Origin: RBG-16-49-21 sp040768125
GTDB taxonomy: Bacteria; Spirochaetota; UBA4802; UBA5550
Direction of reading: 5' to 3'
DNA length: 64,000 nt
NCBI GenBank assembly: GCA_040768125.1
Contig: JAXGNG010000001.1
Span: 186,001-250,000, forward strand
Position 1 is the stretch's first letter; every line of letters starts with the position of its first letter. A program made the translations under genes and the position numbers. Shown here piece by piece: positions 1 through 11,381 of this stretch. The notes below the pieces were generated by a model. It worked only from the letters and a program-made list of their open reading frames with translations, was not told the origin of the DNA and did no database searches.

Positions 1-1
1 G

Positions 2-739
2 CTCTGGCATCCTATCGCGCGCTCCCTGTCGGAGGAATACCGGGTACTGGCGCCTTACTTCTGCGACCACAGGACCGCGGAGCCCGAAGATGGCCTCGAC
101 TGGATGATGCTTGCCGATGACCTGTGCCGTTTGTGCAAGGGGCTTGGCATTACCGAGCCGTTTCTTATTGGTCATTCAATGGGTGCCACGGTGATGACCC
201 TTGCCGAGGCGGCATTTGGCCCCGTGGCGCGGGGAATGATTTTGATCGAGCCGATTTATCTTCCTGGTGAGATATATAAAATGGGACTAACAATAGATCA
301 GCATCCCCTGGCATCCCGTTCCATCAGGAGGAAGAACCACTGGGAAAACGTCAATGAGGCGAGGACATACCTAAGGTCAAAGGCGCTTTTCAAGAACTGG
401 GATGAGGAAATGCTCGATCTCTACATTTCGTACGGCATGGTGCCGGGGGAGACAGGAGGGCTGAACCTGGCCTGCCACCCCCGTAGGGAGGCGGCGCTTT
501 TCATGGGTTCCCAGAAGATGGACCCGTGGCCTCTTCTTCCAAAAATTTCCTGCCCGGCAATGGTAATGGAAGGCGAGCTGAGTGAGAACCGCCAATTCAT
601 AGATCTCAAGAAAGCGGCATCGTTATTCGCTGACGGAACCTACAGGCTGGTGGAGGGTGCCGGGCATCTGATTCCCATGGAAAAACCTGCCGAGGTTTCT
701 CGCGTCATCAGGGAATTCTTCCGCCCCCTTCTTCCATGA
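2..739 (+). CDS. alpha/beta hydrolase, 5'-truncated by window edge
   Basis: The open frame runs in from the left edge, so the N-terminus is missing; 245 codons are visible. The nucleophile elbow is GHSMG (within LIGHSMGATV, about 56 residues in), and a C-terminal GAGHLIPMEKP segment supplies the usual catalytic histidine, as in the alpha/beta hydrolase fold (acyltransferase/esterase class). A cap-like insertion lies between them. Substrate cannot be deduced. It converges on the MFS transporter gene, with only 21 bp between the two stops. A methionine at 104 is internal and not a credible start, because the frame and family similarity continue upstream of it. Confidence 0.85.
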   Translation, partial: LWHPIARSLSEEYRVLAPYFCDHRTAEPEDGLDWMMLADDLCRLCKGLGITEPFLIGHSMGATVMTLAEAAFGPVARGMILIEPIYLPGEIYKMGLTIDQHPLASRSIRRKNHWENVNEARTYLRSKALFKNWDEEMLDLYISYGMVPGETGGLNLACHPRREAALFMGSQKMDPWPLLPKISCPAMVMEGELSENRQFIDLKKAASLFADGTYRLVEGAGHLIPMEKPAEVSRVIREFFRPLLP

Positions 740-760
740 AACGCGATGGCGCAATGTATG

Positions 761-2062
761 CTACTGCCCGGGGTCATTGCACCGGATTTCCATGCACGCC
801 CTGGGGAACGTTTCCTTGACGAATAACACTGAAATAAAGGCGAGTACGCCGCATATGGTGAGAATCAAAAAGGCCATGCGGTAGCCTCCTACGGTAAAGG
901 CACCCAGAATCCTGCCGTGGGTTTCGAGAACATGGCCGAGAATGGGCTGGAAAATGGCGCCACCGGCGAAGGGAAAAAGGTTGATAAGGCCCGTTGCGGT
1001 ACCCGCTATCGAAAGGGGGAACAACTCTTTGGCTGATGTGAAACCGATTACCACGACGGCATTGGAAAACATACCCATAAAAAAGCAGAGCACGTACAAT
1101 GACGAGAGCGCAAGGGAATCGACATAAAAGGTCAGGGCGCCGATCACCCCGAGTGATATAATTGACGACAACAGGAGTACCGCTTTTCTTCCCTTTACAA
1201 TCCTGTCGGATAGAAAGCTGAGGGCGGGGCTTCCCGCGATCATGCCGACGGCAAGCATGGAGAGCACTCCGCCCGCTTCGGCCTTCGTCATGGCGTAAAT
1301 ATGCATGAGATAGGGCCCCCCCCAGAGTCCTCCAAATGAGAAAAAAATTGCAGAGGTAAAAAAGAACCATAGGCCCAGGGGCCAGAAGTGGGGGCTCCCC
1401 AGGACCATCCGCATGCCACGGAAGAGGGGAATCGAAGATTTGCCCGGTCCCTGGTGACCCGCCGGAGAACCAATCCCGAGTTCTTCCGGCCGATCACGAA
1501 CAATCGCATAGATTAAACCCGTCAGCAGCAGTGTCGCGAGGCCCACGAGGAGAAAGCTGTTGCGCCATCCCACGATTCCACTGAGCCAGGCGAGGGGGGA
1601 TGTGGCGATGAGGGTTCCCGCGCCCCCGACGGCGATGAGAATTCCCGTCATGAAGGAAAACTCACGTACAGCAAACCATTCCGCCAGAATTTTCATTGTG
1701 GGAACAAAAAGCATGGCGACGCCGATTCCCACAAGGGTGCGTCCGATTATGGCGGTTACCACATCGGGAGCGAACGCGAGCACCACTGACCCGACAAAGG
1801 CCACGAAGAAAAAAATTGTGATTGAACGCCTGGGTCCCAGTGAATCCGACAGGAGGCCCGCAGGGAGCTGCATAAGCGCGTAGGGATAGAAATAGGCGGC
1901 GGCAAGGATGCCGATAATGGCACCACCGGCATTCAAGTCTTCCATGATGTCAACGGCCACCACGGCGGCGCAGAGTCGATGGAAATAGACGAGAAGATAC
2001 GCGAGGGAGAGGATGGCAAATATCAGATAGCGGTACCTGGGACTCGCATGGTTGTGTGTCAT
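761..2062 (-). CDS. major facilitator superfamily transporter
   Basis: A 433-residue inner-membrane protein with about 12 hydrophobic segments. It has the MFS signature between TM2 and TM3 (GLLSDSLGPRR, matching the G-x-L-S-D-x-x-G-x-R-R pattern) and a second copy of that loop motif in the C-terminal half (LSDRIVKGRKA), giving the two six-helix bundles. The N-terminal RYRYLIFAILSLAYLLVYFHR segment recalls the anion:cation symporter / NarK-GlpT group, which carries organic or inorganic anions; the actual substrate is unknown. It appears monocistronic, 116 bp downstream of the DUF1992 gene. The ribosome-binding site in front of the ATG is weak. Confidence 0.85.
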   Translation of the reverse strand: MTHNHASPRYRYLIFAILSLAYLLVYFHRLCAAVVAVDIMEDLNAGGAIIGILAAAYFYPYALMQLPAGLLSDSLGPRRSITIFFFVAFVGSVVLAFAPDVVTAIIGRTLVGIGVAMLFVPTMKILAEWFAVREFSFMTGILIAVGGAGTLIATSPLAWLSGIVGWRNSFLLVGLATLLLTGLIYAIVRDRPEELGIGSPAGHQGPGKSSIPLFRGMRMVLGSPHFWPLGLWFFFTSAIFFSFGGLWGGPYLMHIYAMTKAEAGGVLSMLAVGMIAGSPALSFLSDRIVKGRKAVLLLSSIISLGVIGALTFYVDSLALSSLYVLCFFMGMFSNAVVVIGFTSAKELFPLSIAGTATGLINLFPFAGGAIFQPILGHVLETHGRILGAFTVGGYRMAFLILTICGVLAFISVLFVKETFPRACMEIRCNDPGQ

Positions 2063-2178
2063 TATATTACCCGGACCCCTATTGGTGGGGAAAACCTACC
2101 GGCTTTTGTTCCCCATAATTCCTGTGGCCCCGGCAATTTTGGAGAAGCATTCCGGTGAGGAACTCCATTACGCCAATA

Positions 2179-2544
2179 TTATTTCAGCTTTTCCATGATC
2201 TTTTCGTGGTATTCCGCGAGGAAGACCGTACCGGTCTTCTTTTCCATCAACATGTTGTAGCGAAGCTGTTTCTCGTTCAGCTTTGCGCGAAGCGCGATTC
2301 TTTCATCTTCGCCTGCGCAGATCATGAGCAACTTCCGGATTGAGGCTACTTCCTTTCGGAGCTCGATTTCTTCCGGCAGCACACCCGCGTTGCGCATTAG
2401 TATGATCGCCATGCGCAGTTCCGGGGACACGTTGTCCAGCCCATCCGGAGGAAGGGGTTTGCCCGCAAGGGGATTGTTGTCGAAATCCCCACGATCCATG
2501 GCCTCACGAATTTTTCGTTCGGCCACAATTTCAAATGCATACAT
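2179..2544 (-). CDS. DUF1992 (DnaJ-family-like) conserved protein
   Basis: A 121-residue soluble protein matching the DUF1992 family over most of its length. The typical start (A-E-R-K-I-R-E-A with a following GDFDNNPLAGKPLP block) and the RMAIILMRNAGVLPEEIELRKE helix are both present. In eukaryotes this domain occurs in DNAJC28-type proteins; in bacteria it is usually a short stand-alone protein of unknown role, and no J domain is seen here. Length is normal for the family. It lies 80 bp downstream of the HGSNAT-like acyltransferase gene on the same strand. Function is not assigned. Confidence 0.8.
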   Translation of the reverse strand: MYAFEIVAERKIREAMDRGDFDNNPLAGKPLPPDGLDNVSPELRMAIILMRNAGVLPEEIELRKEVASIRKLLMICAGEDERIALRAKLNEKQLRYNMLMEKKTGTVFLAEYHEKIMEKLK

Positions 2545-2624
2545 CCGTCTAATTGACGGCAGAACCGGGATTGTTCAAGCAAAAAAATCATGATGATATA
2601 CGGAAGGGAATGGACATCATTGAA

Positions 2625-3791
2625 TCATTGGCCGGGCAAGGGTAGTCCGCGCCTCGAAATCGTGGCAGAACGCCTCGTTGACAGCCGTTGCTTTATATAC
2701 ATGATTGTCATGGCAAGGATGATGAAGATGAGAAGGAACATCAGGGAATAAAGGAGTGATCCAGCCGGTCCAGGAACGTGAGCGAAGGTCATGCTGAAAA
2801 GTCGCTGTTTTAATGGCATGAGAGGGCCCGAGGGACTCTCCCCAATTATCACGCTCACTGATAGTTTTCCCGCGAGCGAAGAGAAATAATAGATGATGAG
2901 CGGGCTGATGCCCATCGCCTTGAAGGGAAGGAGAAGCAGACCGCATTGCTTGTAATCTGCAAAGTAGCAGAGAGAAGATAGTATGAGGCAGGAAATACCG
3001 GAAGTGAGCATCACATAGGACGGCGTCCAGAGAGGCTTGCTGAGAGGGATTGAATTTGAAAGAAGGAGGCCCGTTACCATGAGCAACGCCCCGGATAGGG
3101 CAATACTGCGAAGCCTATCCGGCCAGGGTCTTTCTGACCTGAGAATGGGAGCGATTGTTGCTCCGAGAAGGGTCGTGGAGATTGCACCCATGGTGCTTAA
3201 CAAACCCTCGGGATCGAATCCGGGGACGTTGCCGTACCGGTACCTGTGGGGCCCGAAAATATGCGTATCGATGTATCCGGCAATGGACCCCGCAGGAGTC
3301 AGGTCTCCCGGCAGGAAACCGGGAGCCTCAATCGTTAGCACCACCACCCAGTAGACGATGGAAAAACAAACAGCTGATATCAGAACCCCGCCATGGCGAA
3401 ACCATAGCATCGGCACCGCGGATACCGCGAGGCAGAGGGCGATCCGCTGGAGTACCCCCGGGAATCTCATGACGGATGCGTTGAGATCGAGAGGCACGTT
3501 CAGGCTGAGGCCCAGGAGGAAAATCAAGAGTGCCCTACGCAGGAGAAGGGCGTACACGCGGGGCCTCCCGATTCCCCTTTCCAGAGCTCTTTTCAGGAAA
3601 TAATGGAGTGAAATGCCGGCCACGAAGAGGAAGGCGGGGAAGATCATGTCCGCCGGCGCGAAACCGAACCACCCGGCGTGGCGCAATGATCGATACACTG
3701 CTCCCCAGTCACCCTGGTTATTGACAACTATCATTGAGGCGATGGCGAGTCCCCGAAAGATGTCGAGACCTTCATTCCGCCTGTAGTGCAT
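2625..3791 (-). CDS. HGSNAT-like (DUF1624/DUF5009) membrane acyltransferase
   Basis: About 388 residues with roughly ten hydrophobic segments. The N-terminus carries the family hallmark N-E-G-L-D-I-F-R-G-L-A-I-A-S-M, followed by a conserved HAGWFGFAPADMIFPAFLF stretch. This is the heparan-alpha-glucosaminide N-acetyltransferase / YeiB-like group, multi-pass enzymes thought to move acetyl groups across the membrane to sugar acceptors. I prefer the ATG at 3791 because the LDxxRG motif normally begins within about 10 residues of the start; a GTG at 3824 would add 11 residues. Neither start has an ideally spaced Shine-Dalgarno. The acceptor sugar is unknown. Confidence 0.8.
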   Translation of the reverse strand: MHYRRNEGLDIFRGLAIASMIVVNNQGDWGAVYRSLRHAGWFGFAPADMIFPAFLFVAGISLHYFLKRALERGIGRPRVYALLLRRALLIFLLGLSLNVPLDLNASVMRFPGVLQRIALCLAVSAVPMLWFRHGGVLISAVCFSIVYWVVVLTIEAPGFLPGDLTPAGSIAGYIDTHIFGPHRYRYGNVPGFDPEGLLSTMGAISTTLLGATIAPILRSERPWPDRLRSIALSGALLMVTGLLLSNSIPLSKPLWTPSYVMLTSGISCLILSSLCYFADYKQCGLLLLPFKAMGISPLIIYYFSSLAGKLSVSVIIGESPSGPLMPLKQRLFSMTFAHVPGPAGSLLYSLMFLLIFIILAMTIMYIKQRLSTRRSATISRRGLPLPGQ

Positions 3792-3824
3792 GGCTCCCTG
3801 TCGCTCCTTTCCGAAGGCGTACAC

Positions 3825-4226
3825 CCTGACAAGAAAACACCAGAATTAATATACATGGACGAAGCCATGGAGGAAAACCATTATAACAGGGCAGTTATCA
3901 TTCGATAGTCAAGATATTAATAGATATTCTGTTCGACATCATGATAAAACATGTTGTAATAATAATGCGGGTTCATCTAGATTAATGAGAAAAGGGATTC
4001 AATAATGGCTGATGATTCTTAATCGGTCCCGCAATATTTCAGGTGTTGCAATGCTACGAAACGGTTGCGCTACGGGTCAGGATTTTTGTATCCACTACCG
4101 GATTGATTATAAAGCATGCAGGTATTGGTATTATTATGGCGGTTGGGTAAGATAGTGGTTGAAAAAAATCAGAGAAAAATGACATTGATACACGATGTCA
4201 TCGTGAAGTATCGAGGGAGGCACGGC
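3825..4226. other. intergenic region upstream of the aminotransferase
   Basis: About 400 bases separate the divergent acyltransferase and aminotransferase genes. The stretch is visibly AT-rich from 3840 to 4010 and contains one plausible sigma70-type promoter (3933-3960). An open frame continues upstream of the aminotransferase from 4116, but it has no good ribosome-binding site or family similarity and is best treated as leader. No RNA gene, hairpin terminator or long repeat is recognised. Confidence 0.6.
3933..3960 (+). promoter_or_regulatory. candidate sigma70 promoter for the aminotransferase
   Basis: TCGACA (5/6 match to TTGACA) and TGTAAT (5/6 match to TATAAT) are separated by 16 bp in an AT-rich intergenic stretch. 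The predicted transcription start would lie near 3967, leaving a leader of about 260 nt before the ATG at 4227. Seen by eye only; not scored against background. Confidence 0.35.
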
Positions 4227-5405
4227 ATGTCAATAGCGGGTCATATCAGGGAGTCGATGACCAGGTCATCATGGATTCGCAAGATGTTCGAAGAGGGCCT
4301 GAAGCTGAAAGCGCGGCATGGAGAGGAGAACGTGTATGATTTCAGCCTCGGCAATCCAGACCTTGATCCTCCCCATGAGTTTTTCAAAGCCATTCGCGCG
4401 TTTGCCGCTGAAGTAATTAAAGGGGCACACGGCTATATGCCCAACGCGGGATTTCCCTCCGTTCGCGAGGCCATTGCTTCACGCGTGAGAACGGATCACG
4501 GGGTGGATATGAAGGGAGAGTGCATCGTCATGACATGCGGTGCCGCAGGGGGGCTCAATGCCGTTCTCAAGGCGCTTCTCGACCCCGGCGAGGAAGTCAT
4601 AGTTGCACGCCCGTATTTCATGGAATATAACTTCTATGTTGCCAATCATAACGGGAAGCTTGTCCCCGTGGAAACGAAAGCCGATTTTTCTCTGGATCTT
4701 GACGCAATTGCGAACGCCATAAACGAGAGGACCAAGGCTGTTCTTGTCAATTCGCCAAATAATCCAACGGGCAGGGTCTATCCGGAGGCGCAGATCCGCG
4801 CCCTGGGTGATTTGCTGAAAGGATATCATGCAAAGGGGCGCACAATCTATCTTGTTTCCGATGAGCCATACCGGGAGATTGTGTATGAAGGCATATGCGT
4901 GCCGAGCATTCTTGCGAGCTATCCGCATTCAATTGTAATAAATTCCTATTCAAAATCACTGTCGATCCCCGGTGAAAGAATCGGATACATAGCCGTCAAT
5001 CCTGCATGCATTGGGCTCGATGAGCTTCTTGCGGGCATAGTTCTCTGCAACAGGATTCTTGGATACGTCAATGCGCCGGCGCTCATGCAGAGGATAGTGG
5101 CGGAGTTACTCGAAGTAACGGTGGATATTACTCCCTACAGGGAGCGTCGGGATCTGCTTGCGGCGGGACTTCGCGAGGCGGGATATTCCTTCCCGATGCC
5201 GGAGGGCGCGTTTTACATATTCTGCAAGTCGCCGATCGAAGACGATGTACGGTTTACCGGACATCTTCAGAAGTACAACATACTCGCTGTTCCGGGCACG
5301 GGGTTTGGCGGACCCGGCTATTTCAGGCTCGCCTACTGCGTGCCCAAAGAGGTGATCGCCCGATCGATTCCCAAATTCAAGGAAGCGATCAAAGAGATCA
5401 CCTAG
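4227..5405 (+). CDS. PLP-dependent aminotransferase, class I/II (AspC-like fold)
   Basis: A 392-residue fold-type I aminotransferase. Visible landmarks are the N-terminal YDFSLGNPDLDPP substrate loop, VNSPNNPTGRVYP (the Asn-Pro-x-Gly phosphate/ring-contact loop), VSDEPYREIVY (the Asp that pairs with the pyridine nitrogen) and SYSKSLSIPGERIGY, which contains the Schiff-base lysine. The C-terminal FRLAYCVP carries the carboxylate-binding arginine. I start at 4227, not further upstream, because GGGAGG lies 6 bp before this ATG and the family begins here. Amino-acid specificity is not deducible. It converges with the TPR gene, the two stops overlapping by 4 bp. Confidence 0.88.
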   Translation: MSIAGHIRESMTRSSWIRKMFEEGLKLKARHGEENVYDFSLGNPDLDPPHEFFKAIRAFAAEVIKGAHGYMPNAGFPSVREAIASRVRTDHGVDMKGECIVMTCGAAGGLNAVLKALLDPGEEVIVARPYFMEYNFYVANHNGKLVPVETKADFSLDLDAIANAINERTKAVLVNSPNNPTGRVYPEAQIRALGDLLKGYHAKGRTIYLVSDEPYREIVYEGICVPSILASYPHSIVINSYSKSLSIPGERIGYIAVNPACIGLDELLAGIVLCNRILGYVNAPALMQRIVAELLEVTVDITPYRERRDLLAAGLREAGYSFPMPEGAFYIFCKSPIEDDVRFTGHLQKYNILAVPGTGFGGPGYFRLAYCVPKEVIARSIPKFKEAIKEIT

Positions 5406-6130
5406 TCGTCCTTCTTGCTCTTCACCCTTTGAAGATTGGAAGCCACGACGGCGTTTTTCTCGTCTAACACGAGGGCCCTCGAGTAGTAATCGATCGCCTC
5501 TTTTGTCTTCCCGAGCTTTTCATAACTCATGCCAAGGTTATTCAATATCTCGATGGAACGGGGGCGTATCACATGGGCGGCGGAGAAGGCCGTATTGGCT
5601 TCACCGAATTTTTTTAACCGCATAAGGGCTATGCCAAGCCCGTTGTATGACATGTACTGTTCGGGATCGATCGCGATCGCCTTCTCGAACATCTCCTTGG
5701 CCCGCCAGAAATTTTCCTTTCGCAGCGAGGTATAGCCCAGGACATAGTAGAGCATGGCGTCCTTTTTTACTTCGAGACCCTTCCGGGCGGTTGCATCGGC
5801 GTCCCCGTATTTTTTCTGTTCGACCTGCATGAGGGAGAGATCAATATATGGATCAACGGAATTCTTATTTATATCCATGCAGCGAGCGAAGTGCTGGGAC
5901 GCGGGAACAAAATTGCCCATTTTCCAGTGATTGTGGGCGGCGAGTAAACGGAGATTGAAATTTGGAGACCCGGCCTTGAAATCGTCTTCGGTCACGAGCA
6001 TGTCTGCGACCATTTGCAGAGAATCCTGATACTTTTTCGATTCATAAAGCTTGACCGCTTCATCATACGAAGCGTGGAGAACTCCGCAGTAAAGAAACAC
6101 GAGCATGATTCCCACGCATACCCTTTTCAT
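5402..6130 (-). CDS. exported TPR-repeat protein
   Basis: 242 residues with an N-terminal signal peptide (hydrophobic VGIMLVFLYCGVLHAS, cleavage probably after HA), then about five or six 34-residue tetratricopeptide repeats filling residues 25 to 235. Good examples are YYVLGYTSLRKENFWRAKEM and MSYNGLGIALMRLKKFGEAN. It is therefore a periplasmic protein-interaction scaffold of unknown partner. The start has GGAGG 6 bp upstream. A strong terminator (6147-6192) separates it from ppdK, so it is either expressed alone or by read-through. Confidence 0.82.
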   Translation of the reverse strand: MKRVCVGIMLVFLYCGVLHASYDEAVKLYESKKYQDSLQMVADMLVTEDDFKAGSPNFNLRLLAAHNHWKMGNFVPASQHFARCMDINKNSVDPYIDLSLMQVEQKKYGDADATARKGLEVKKDAMLYYVLGYTSLRKENFWRAKEMFEKAIAIDPEQYMSYNGLGIALMRLKKFGEANTAFSAAHVIRPRSIEILNNLGMSYEKLGKTKEAIDYYSRALVLDEKNAVVASNLQRVKSKKDD

Positions 6131-6146
6131 TGCCAGCCTCCCAATT

Positions 6147-6192
6147 AAAAAAAATCAAGCGCCGGCATCCGGAAGCAGACCGGATGCCGGCC
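6147..6192 (-). terminator. rho-independent terminator of ppdK
   Basis: A perfect 12-bp inverted repeat (GCCGGCATCCGG, 6161-6172, with its complement at 6180-6191) encloses a 7-nt loop. Read on the minus strand the hairpin is followed, after seven bases, by eight consecutive T residues (A run 6147-6154 on the plus strand). It begins 13 bp past the ppdK stop and ends 17 bp before the TPR start codon. It is the clearest intrinsic terminator in the window. Confidence 0.85.
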
Positions 6193-6204
6193 GCGCAATG
6201 CTTG

Positions 6205-8913
<2,709 letters not shown>

Positions 8914-8967
8914 TATGGTTCTCCTGCTTGTTTAATATTCATGTTCTGACTCAATTGCGATAATCGC

Positions 8968-8982
8968 CCGGCATTGTGCCGG
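8968..8982. repeat. short inverted repeat in the ppdK leader
   Basis: CCGGCA and TGCCGG flank a 3-nt loop about 55 to 70 bp upstream of the ppdK start. A TTGACA hexamer lies just upstream on the minus strand (8993-8998). There is no following T run, so it is not a terminator; it may be an operator, or chance in GC-rich DNA. Confidence 0.3.
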
Positions 8983-9051
8983 CGTGCCGAACTGTCAACG
9001 ATGCAGAAGCGTTAACACCGGCGTCCGGACGCTCGTATCGCCACCCTGAGA

Positions 9052-9987
9052 TCAAAGATGTTTTTTAATCCGGCGTACGAGGCATGCCTCCCTTGTTTCG
9101 CATCGGCCGCAATAATCGTCATCCGGATCGAAATCACCGTCATCGCAGGGGAAGTCCCTGTCCTGGGTCATGATTTCCATGTACCTGACGTACTGGAATT
9201 CATCGTCGGTCAGTGTGGAACCTCCCCCGCTTTCAACTTTACGGAGAATGGAACGCAGAAGCGCTTCGTGGTTGACGCGATCGGTTTCGTTTTGCTGGCG
9301 GCGATCCATTTCCCGTGACAGCTTGGCCTTGATAACTTTTGATTTAAAGGTAATCCCGCGTTTCCTTATTATAAGGAAATAAACAATGCCGAAAATGAGG
9401 CCACCCAGATGACCGGCATGGGAGATGGGACTCTGCCCTCCTGAGGCGATGAGAGAATAGAGCTCAAGACCGCCATAAAGGATCACGAGAAGTCTTGCCT
9501 TTATTGGTATCAGGAAAAAGAGGAGTATTTCCGCCTCGGGGAAGAGCATGCCGAAAGCGAGAAGAAGGCCGAAGACGGCCCCTGAAGCGCCGATGGTTGA
9601 AATGGAATAGGCGCCTCCGACGATCAGATTGATAATGAAAATGACGGCTCCGGCGCCAATGCCGGTAAAAAAGTAGTAAAACAAAAAGCGCCTGCTTCCC
9701 CATGCCTGCTCAACGGGCATACCGAAGATCAAAAGGGCGTACATGTTTAAAAAGAGGTGGAAAAAGCCGCCATGTAGAAACATGTAGGTGAACAACTGCC
9801 ATATATAGCCGCTCTCAATCACCAGTTTTGGCTTCAGGCCGAGATATTCGGTCATTAAAAGGCTTGCTGAAACGGGAGGATCTCCAACACCTACCTGCAT
9901 GGTCAGGATCTGGATAAAATGGATGGCGATATTGATAATTATCAGCCTGATCACCCAGCTTTTTGTATAGACCCCTCTCCCGTTCAT
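9052..9987 (-). CDS. rhomboid-family intramembrane serine protease
   Basis: 311 residues with six or seven membrane helices over residues 12 to 195. The rhomboid signatures are all present: HGGFFHLFLNMYALLIFG (loop 1/TM2 with His and Asn), GASGAVFGLLLAFG with the catalytic serine (GxSG), and HAGHLGGLIFGI with the catalytic histidine. It should cleave transmembrane substrates in the inner membrane. The C-terminal cytoplasmic tail of about 100 residues is unusual: a charged linker, an acidic run and then a cysteine cluster (CGRCETREAC) ending in a basic IKKHL. The tail's role is unknown. It lies 170 bp downstream of the YkgJ-like gene. Confidence 0.9.
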   Translation of the reverse strand: MNGRGVYTKSWVIRLIIINIAIHFIQILTMQVGVGDPPVSASLLMTEYLGLKPKLVIESGYIWQLFTYMFLHGGFFHLFLNMYALLIFGMPVEQAWGSRRFLFYYFFTGIGAGAVIFIINLIVGGAYSISTIGASGAVFGLLLAFGMLFPEAEILLFFLIPIKARLLVILYGGLELYSLIASGGQSPISHAGHLGGLIFGIVYFLIIRKRGITFKSKVIKAKLSREMDRRQQNETDRVNHEALLRSILRKVESGGGSTLTDDEFQYVRYMEIMTQDRDFPCDDGDFDPDDDYCGRCETREACLVRRIKKHL

Positions 9988-10156
9988 TCCCTGTCCACGT
10001 GTATCATAATGTTATTCCCGGTATGCCAGACGACATTAATAAGCGGTTCGCCCTTCCAGTAAAGTAATTTTTCTCGTTTGATGGGTGTATTCATTCAGGT
10101 TTGACGAGACGATTGCAACTGGTAACCGCGATACCGACCTTTCGGCGGATCGAAGT

Positions 10157-10513
10157 CTATTCCGATTGTTTGTAATAGAGGGGACAGATCTCGGAAGAAC
10201 CGGGGACATAATCGCGGCAGACTCCGGGACGCGTCGGATAGATCCCACAGGAAAAAGACTCTCCGTCCCAGTTCAGGAACACGCAGCTTTTCAGGCGTAT
10301 TCCCGTGGAGGAAACGATAATGTCTCCCGCCCAGACGATATCGTGGGCATGCATGTGCTGGAGGATGTCGTCACGTCCCTCCCTCTTCCACCGTTCAACG
10401 TCATCGGCGGTAATGTACGCGAACATGTCAACATGACAGCAATTGCCGCACCGAAGGCATTCCCTGTCTGATGAAGAGTTTTTTATCCTGCGTTCTGGCA
10501 TGGGCCGCGTCAT
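10157..10513 (-). CDS. YkgJ-family cysteine cluster protein
   Basis: 118 residues with the paired cysteine clusters of the YkgJ/UPF0153 family: CLRCGNCCH near residue 20 and, toward the C-terminus, SCGIYPTRPGVCRDY followed by a final EICP cysteine. This pattern is thought to bind a metal, probably zinc or an Fe-S cluster; the biological role is not established. The ATG at 10513 has AGGGGG only 2 bp away, so translation may begin at an in-frame ATG 4 codons later. It is 17 bp downstream of the unrecognised gene, probably in the same transcript. Confidence 0.75.
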   Translation of the reverse strand: MTRPMPERRIKNSSSDRECLRCGNCCHVDMFAYITADDVERWKREGRDDILQHMHAHDIVWAGDIIVSSTGIRLKSCVFLNWDGESFSCGIYPTRPGVCRDYVPGSSEICPLYYKQSE

Positions 10514-10530
10514 GTCCCCCTGAACAGCGA

Positions 10531-11328
10531 CTAACCGATATGCTCATATAATTCCCGGTTAAAATCGAAAGCGTCAAGAGGCTCGGCTCCGCCATGAGCC
10601 GCGGCGATGAGGATCAGGGATCCAGGATTTCCCCTGTCGGTTCGAGCCCCGGTGGCGATGTCCATGGCCTGTTTTCCAAAATCCAGGTCAAGCCCGTAGA
10701 GGTACCGGTAGCAGATCTGGTATGACAGGGGGAGCGACGCCTTGTAGAGTCCCGTTGATTTATTGTCAAGTGCGAGCGCAAGTCCTGCGGGTACCGCAAC
10801 GGCATGGGTGTAGGGAAGCCAGGCGTTCCAGCTGTGGGGGCTTGTCCCGATGACCGATTCAGCCGTTGAGGGAAACGCCATGCCGCTGATCGGATCATAA
10901 TCGTAAAGGACGATCCGGGAGCCGTGGCCTATGGAGGATATCTTCTTGATTCTCGTCTTGTTGAGACCAGAAAACGTGTTCTTCTGCGGATCTTTTTCTG
11001 CTATCTCAAGGAAGGCAACACCCTGTATGACCTGGCCATCATGATAGGATACCTGTACAAGTATGGCGGTGTCGCAAAATGGGTTTTCCTGGTCGCGACC
11101 GAACCTGTACATGCGCCATCGCGATTGGATTACGTTGCCTGGTGTGAGAATCCGCTTTCCGTGCAGAATGTTTTTTATGCCTGAGAAAAGGGAGGAGGTA
11201 ATAATATTGCGGTCCCAGCTTGACGGGTATCGTTCTCTCACCGAGGAATAGACGACCGATTCCAGTTCATGGGAGAGGCTTTTCATGCTGTTTTTCCCGC
11301 CGGGCGCCATTTGTTTTATTACTTTCAT
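10531..11328 (-). CDS. hypothetical protein, unrecognised
   Basis: 265 residues, soluble, with no signal peptide or membrane segment. I do not recognise the family. The most structured-looking stretch is residues 85 to 130, where two hydrophobic strands (DTAILVQVSY and VIQGVAFLEIAEKD) carry an Asp and an ExxEK pattern that could, weakly, suggest a PD-(D/E)XK-type fold. The C-terminal third (LSYQICYRYLYGLDLDFG, then LILIAAAHGG) is helix plus strand. AGGAGG lies upstream of the ATG but 12 bp away, an unusually long spacing. It is probably co-transcribed with the downstream cysteine cluster gene. Confidence 0.65.
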   Translation of the reverse strand: MKVIKQMAPGGKNSMKSLSHELESVVYSSVRERYPSSWDRNIITSSLFSGIKNILHGKRILTPGNVIQSRWRMYRFGRDQENPFCDTAILVQVSYHDGQVIQGVAFLEIAEKDPQKNTFSGLNKTRIKKISSIGHGSRIVLYDYDPISGMAFPSTAESVIGTSPHSWNAWLPYTHAVAVPAGLALALDNKSTGLYKASLPLSYQICYRYLYGLDLDFGKQAMDIATGARTDRGNPGSLILIAAAHGGAEPLDAFDFNRELYEHIG

Positions 11329-11381
11329 TGGTATCTCTAACCTCCTTTAGGGTAACGTCGGCTGATTGTTCTTGTTCGTCA

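Noticed and set aside
10036..10248. 70-codon minus-strand frame between the rhomboid and YkgJ genes
   Set aside because: It overlaps the end of the YkgJ-like gene, has no ribosome-binding site and no similarity.
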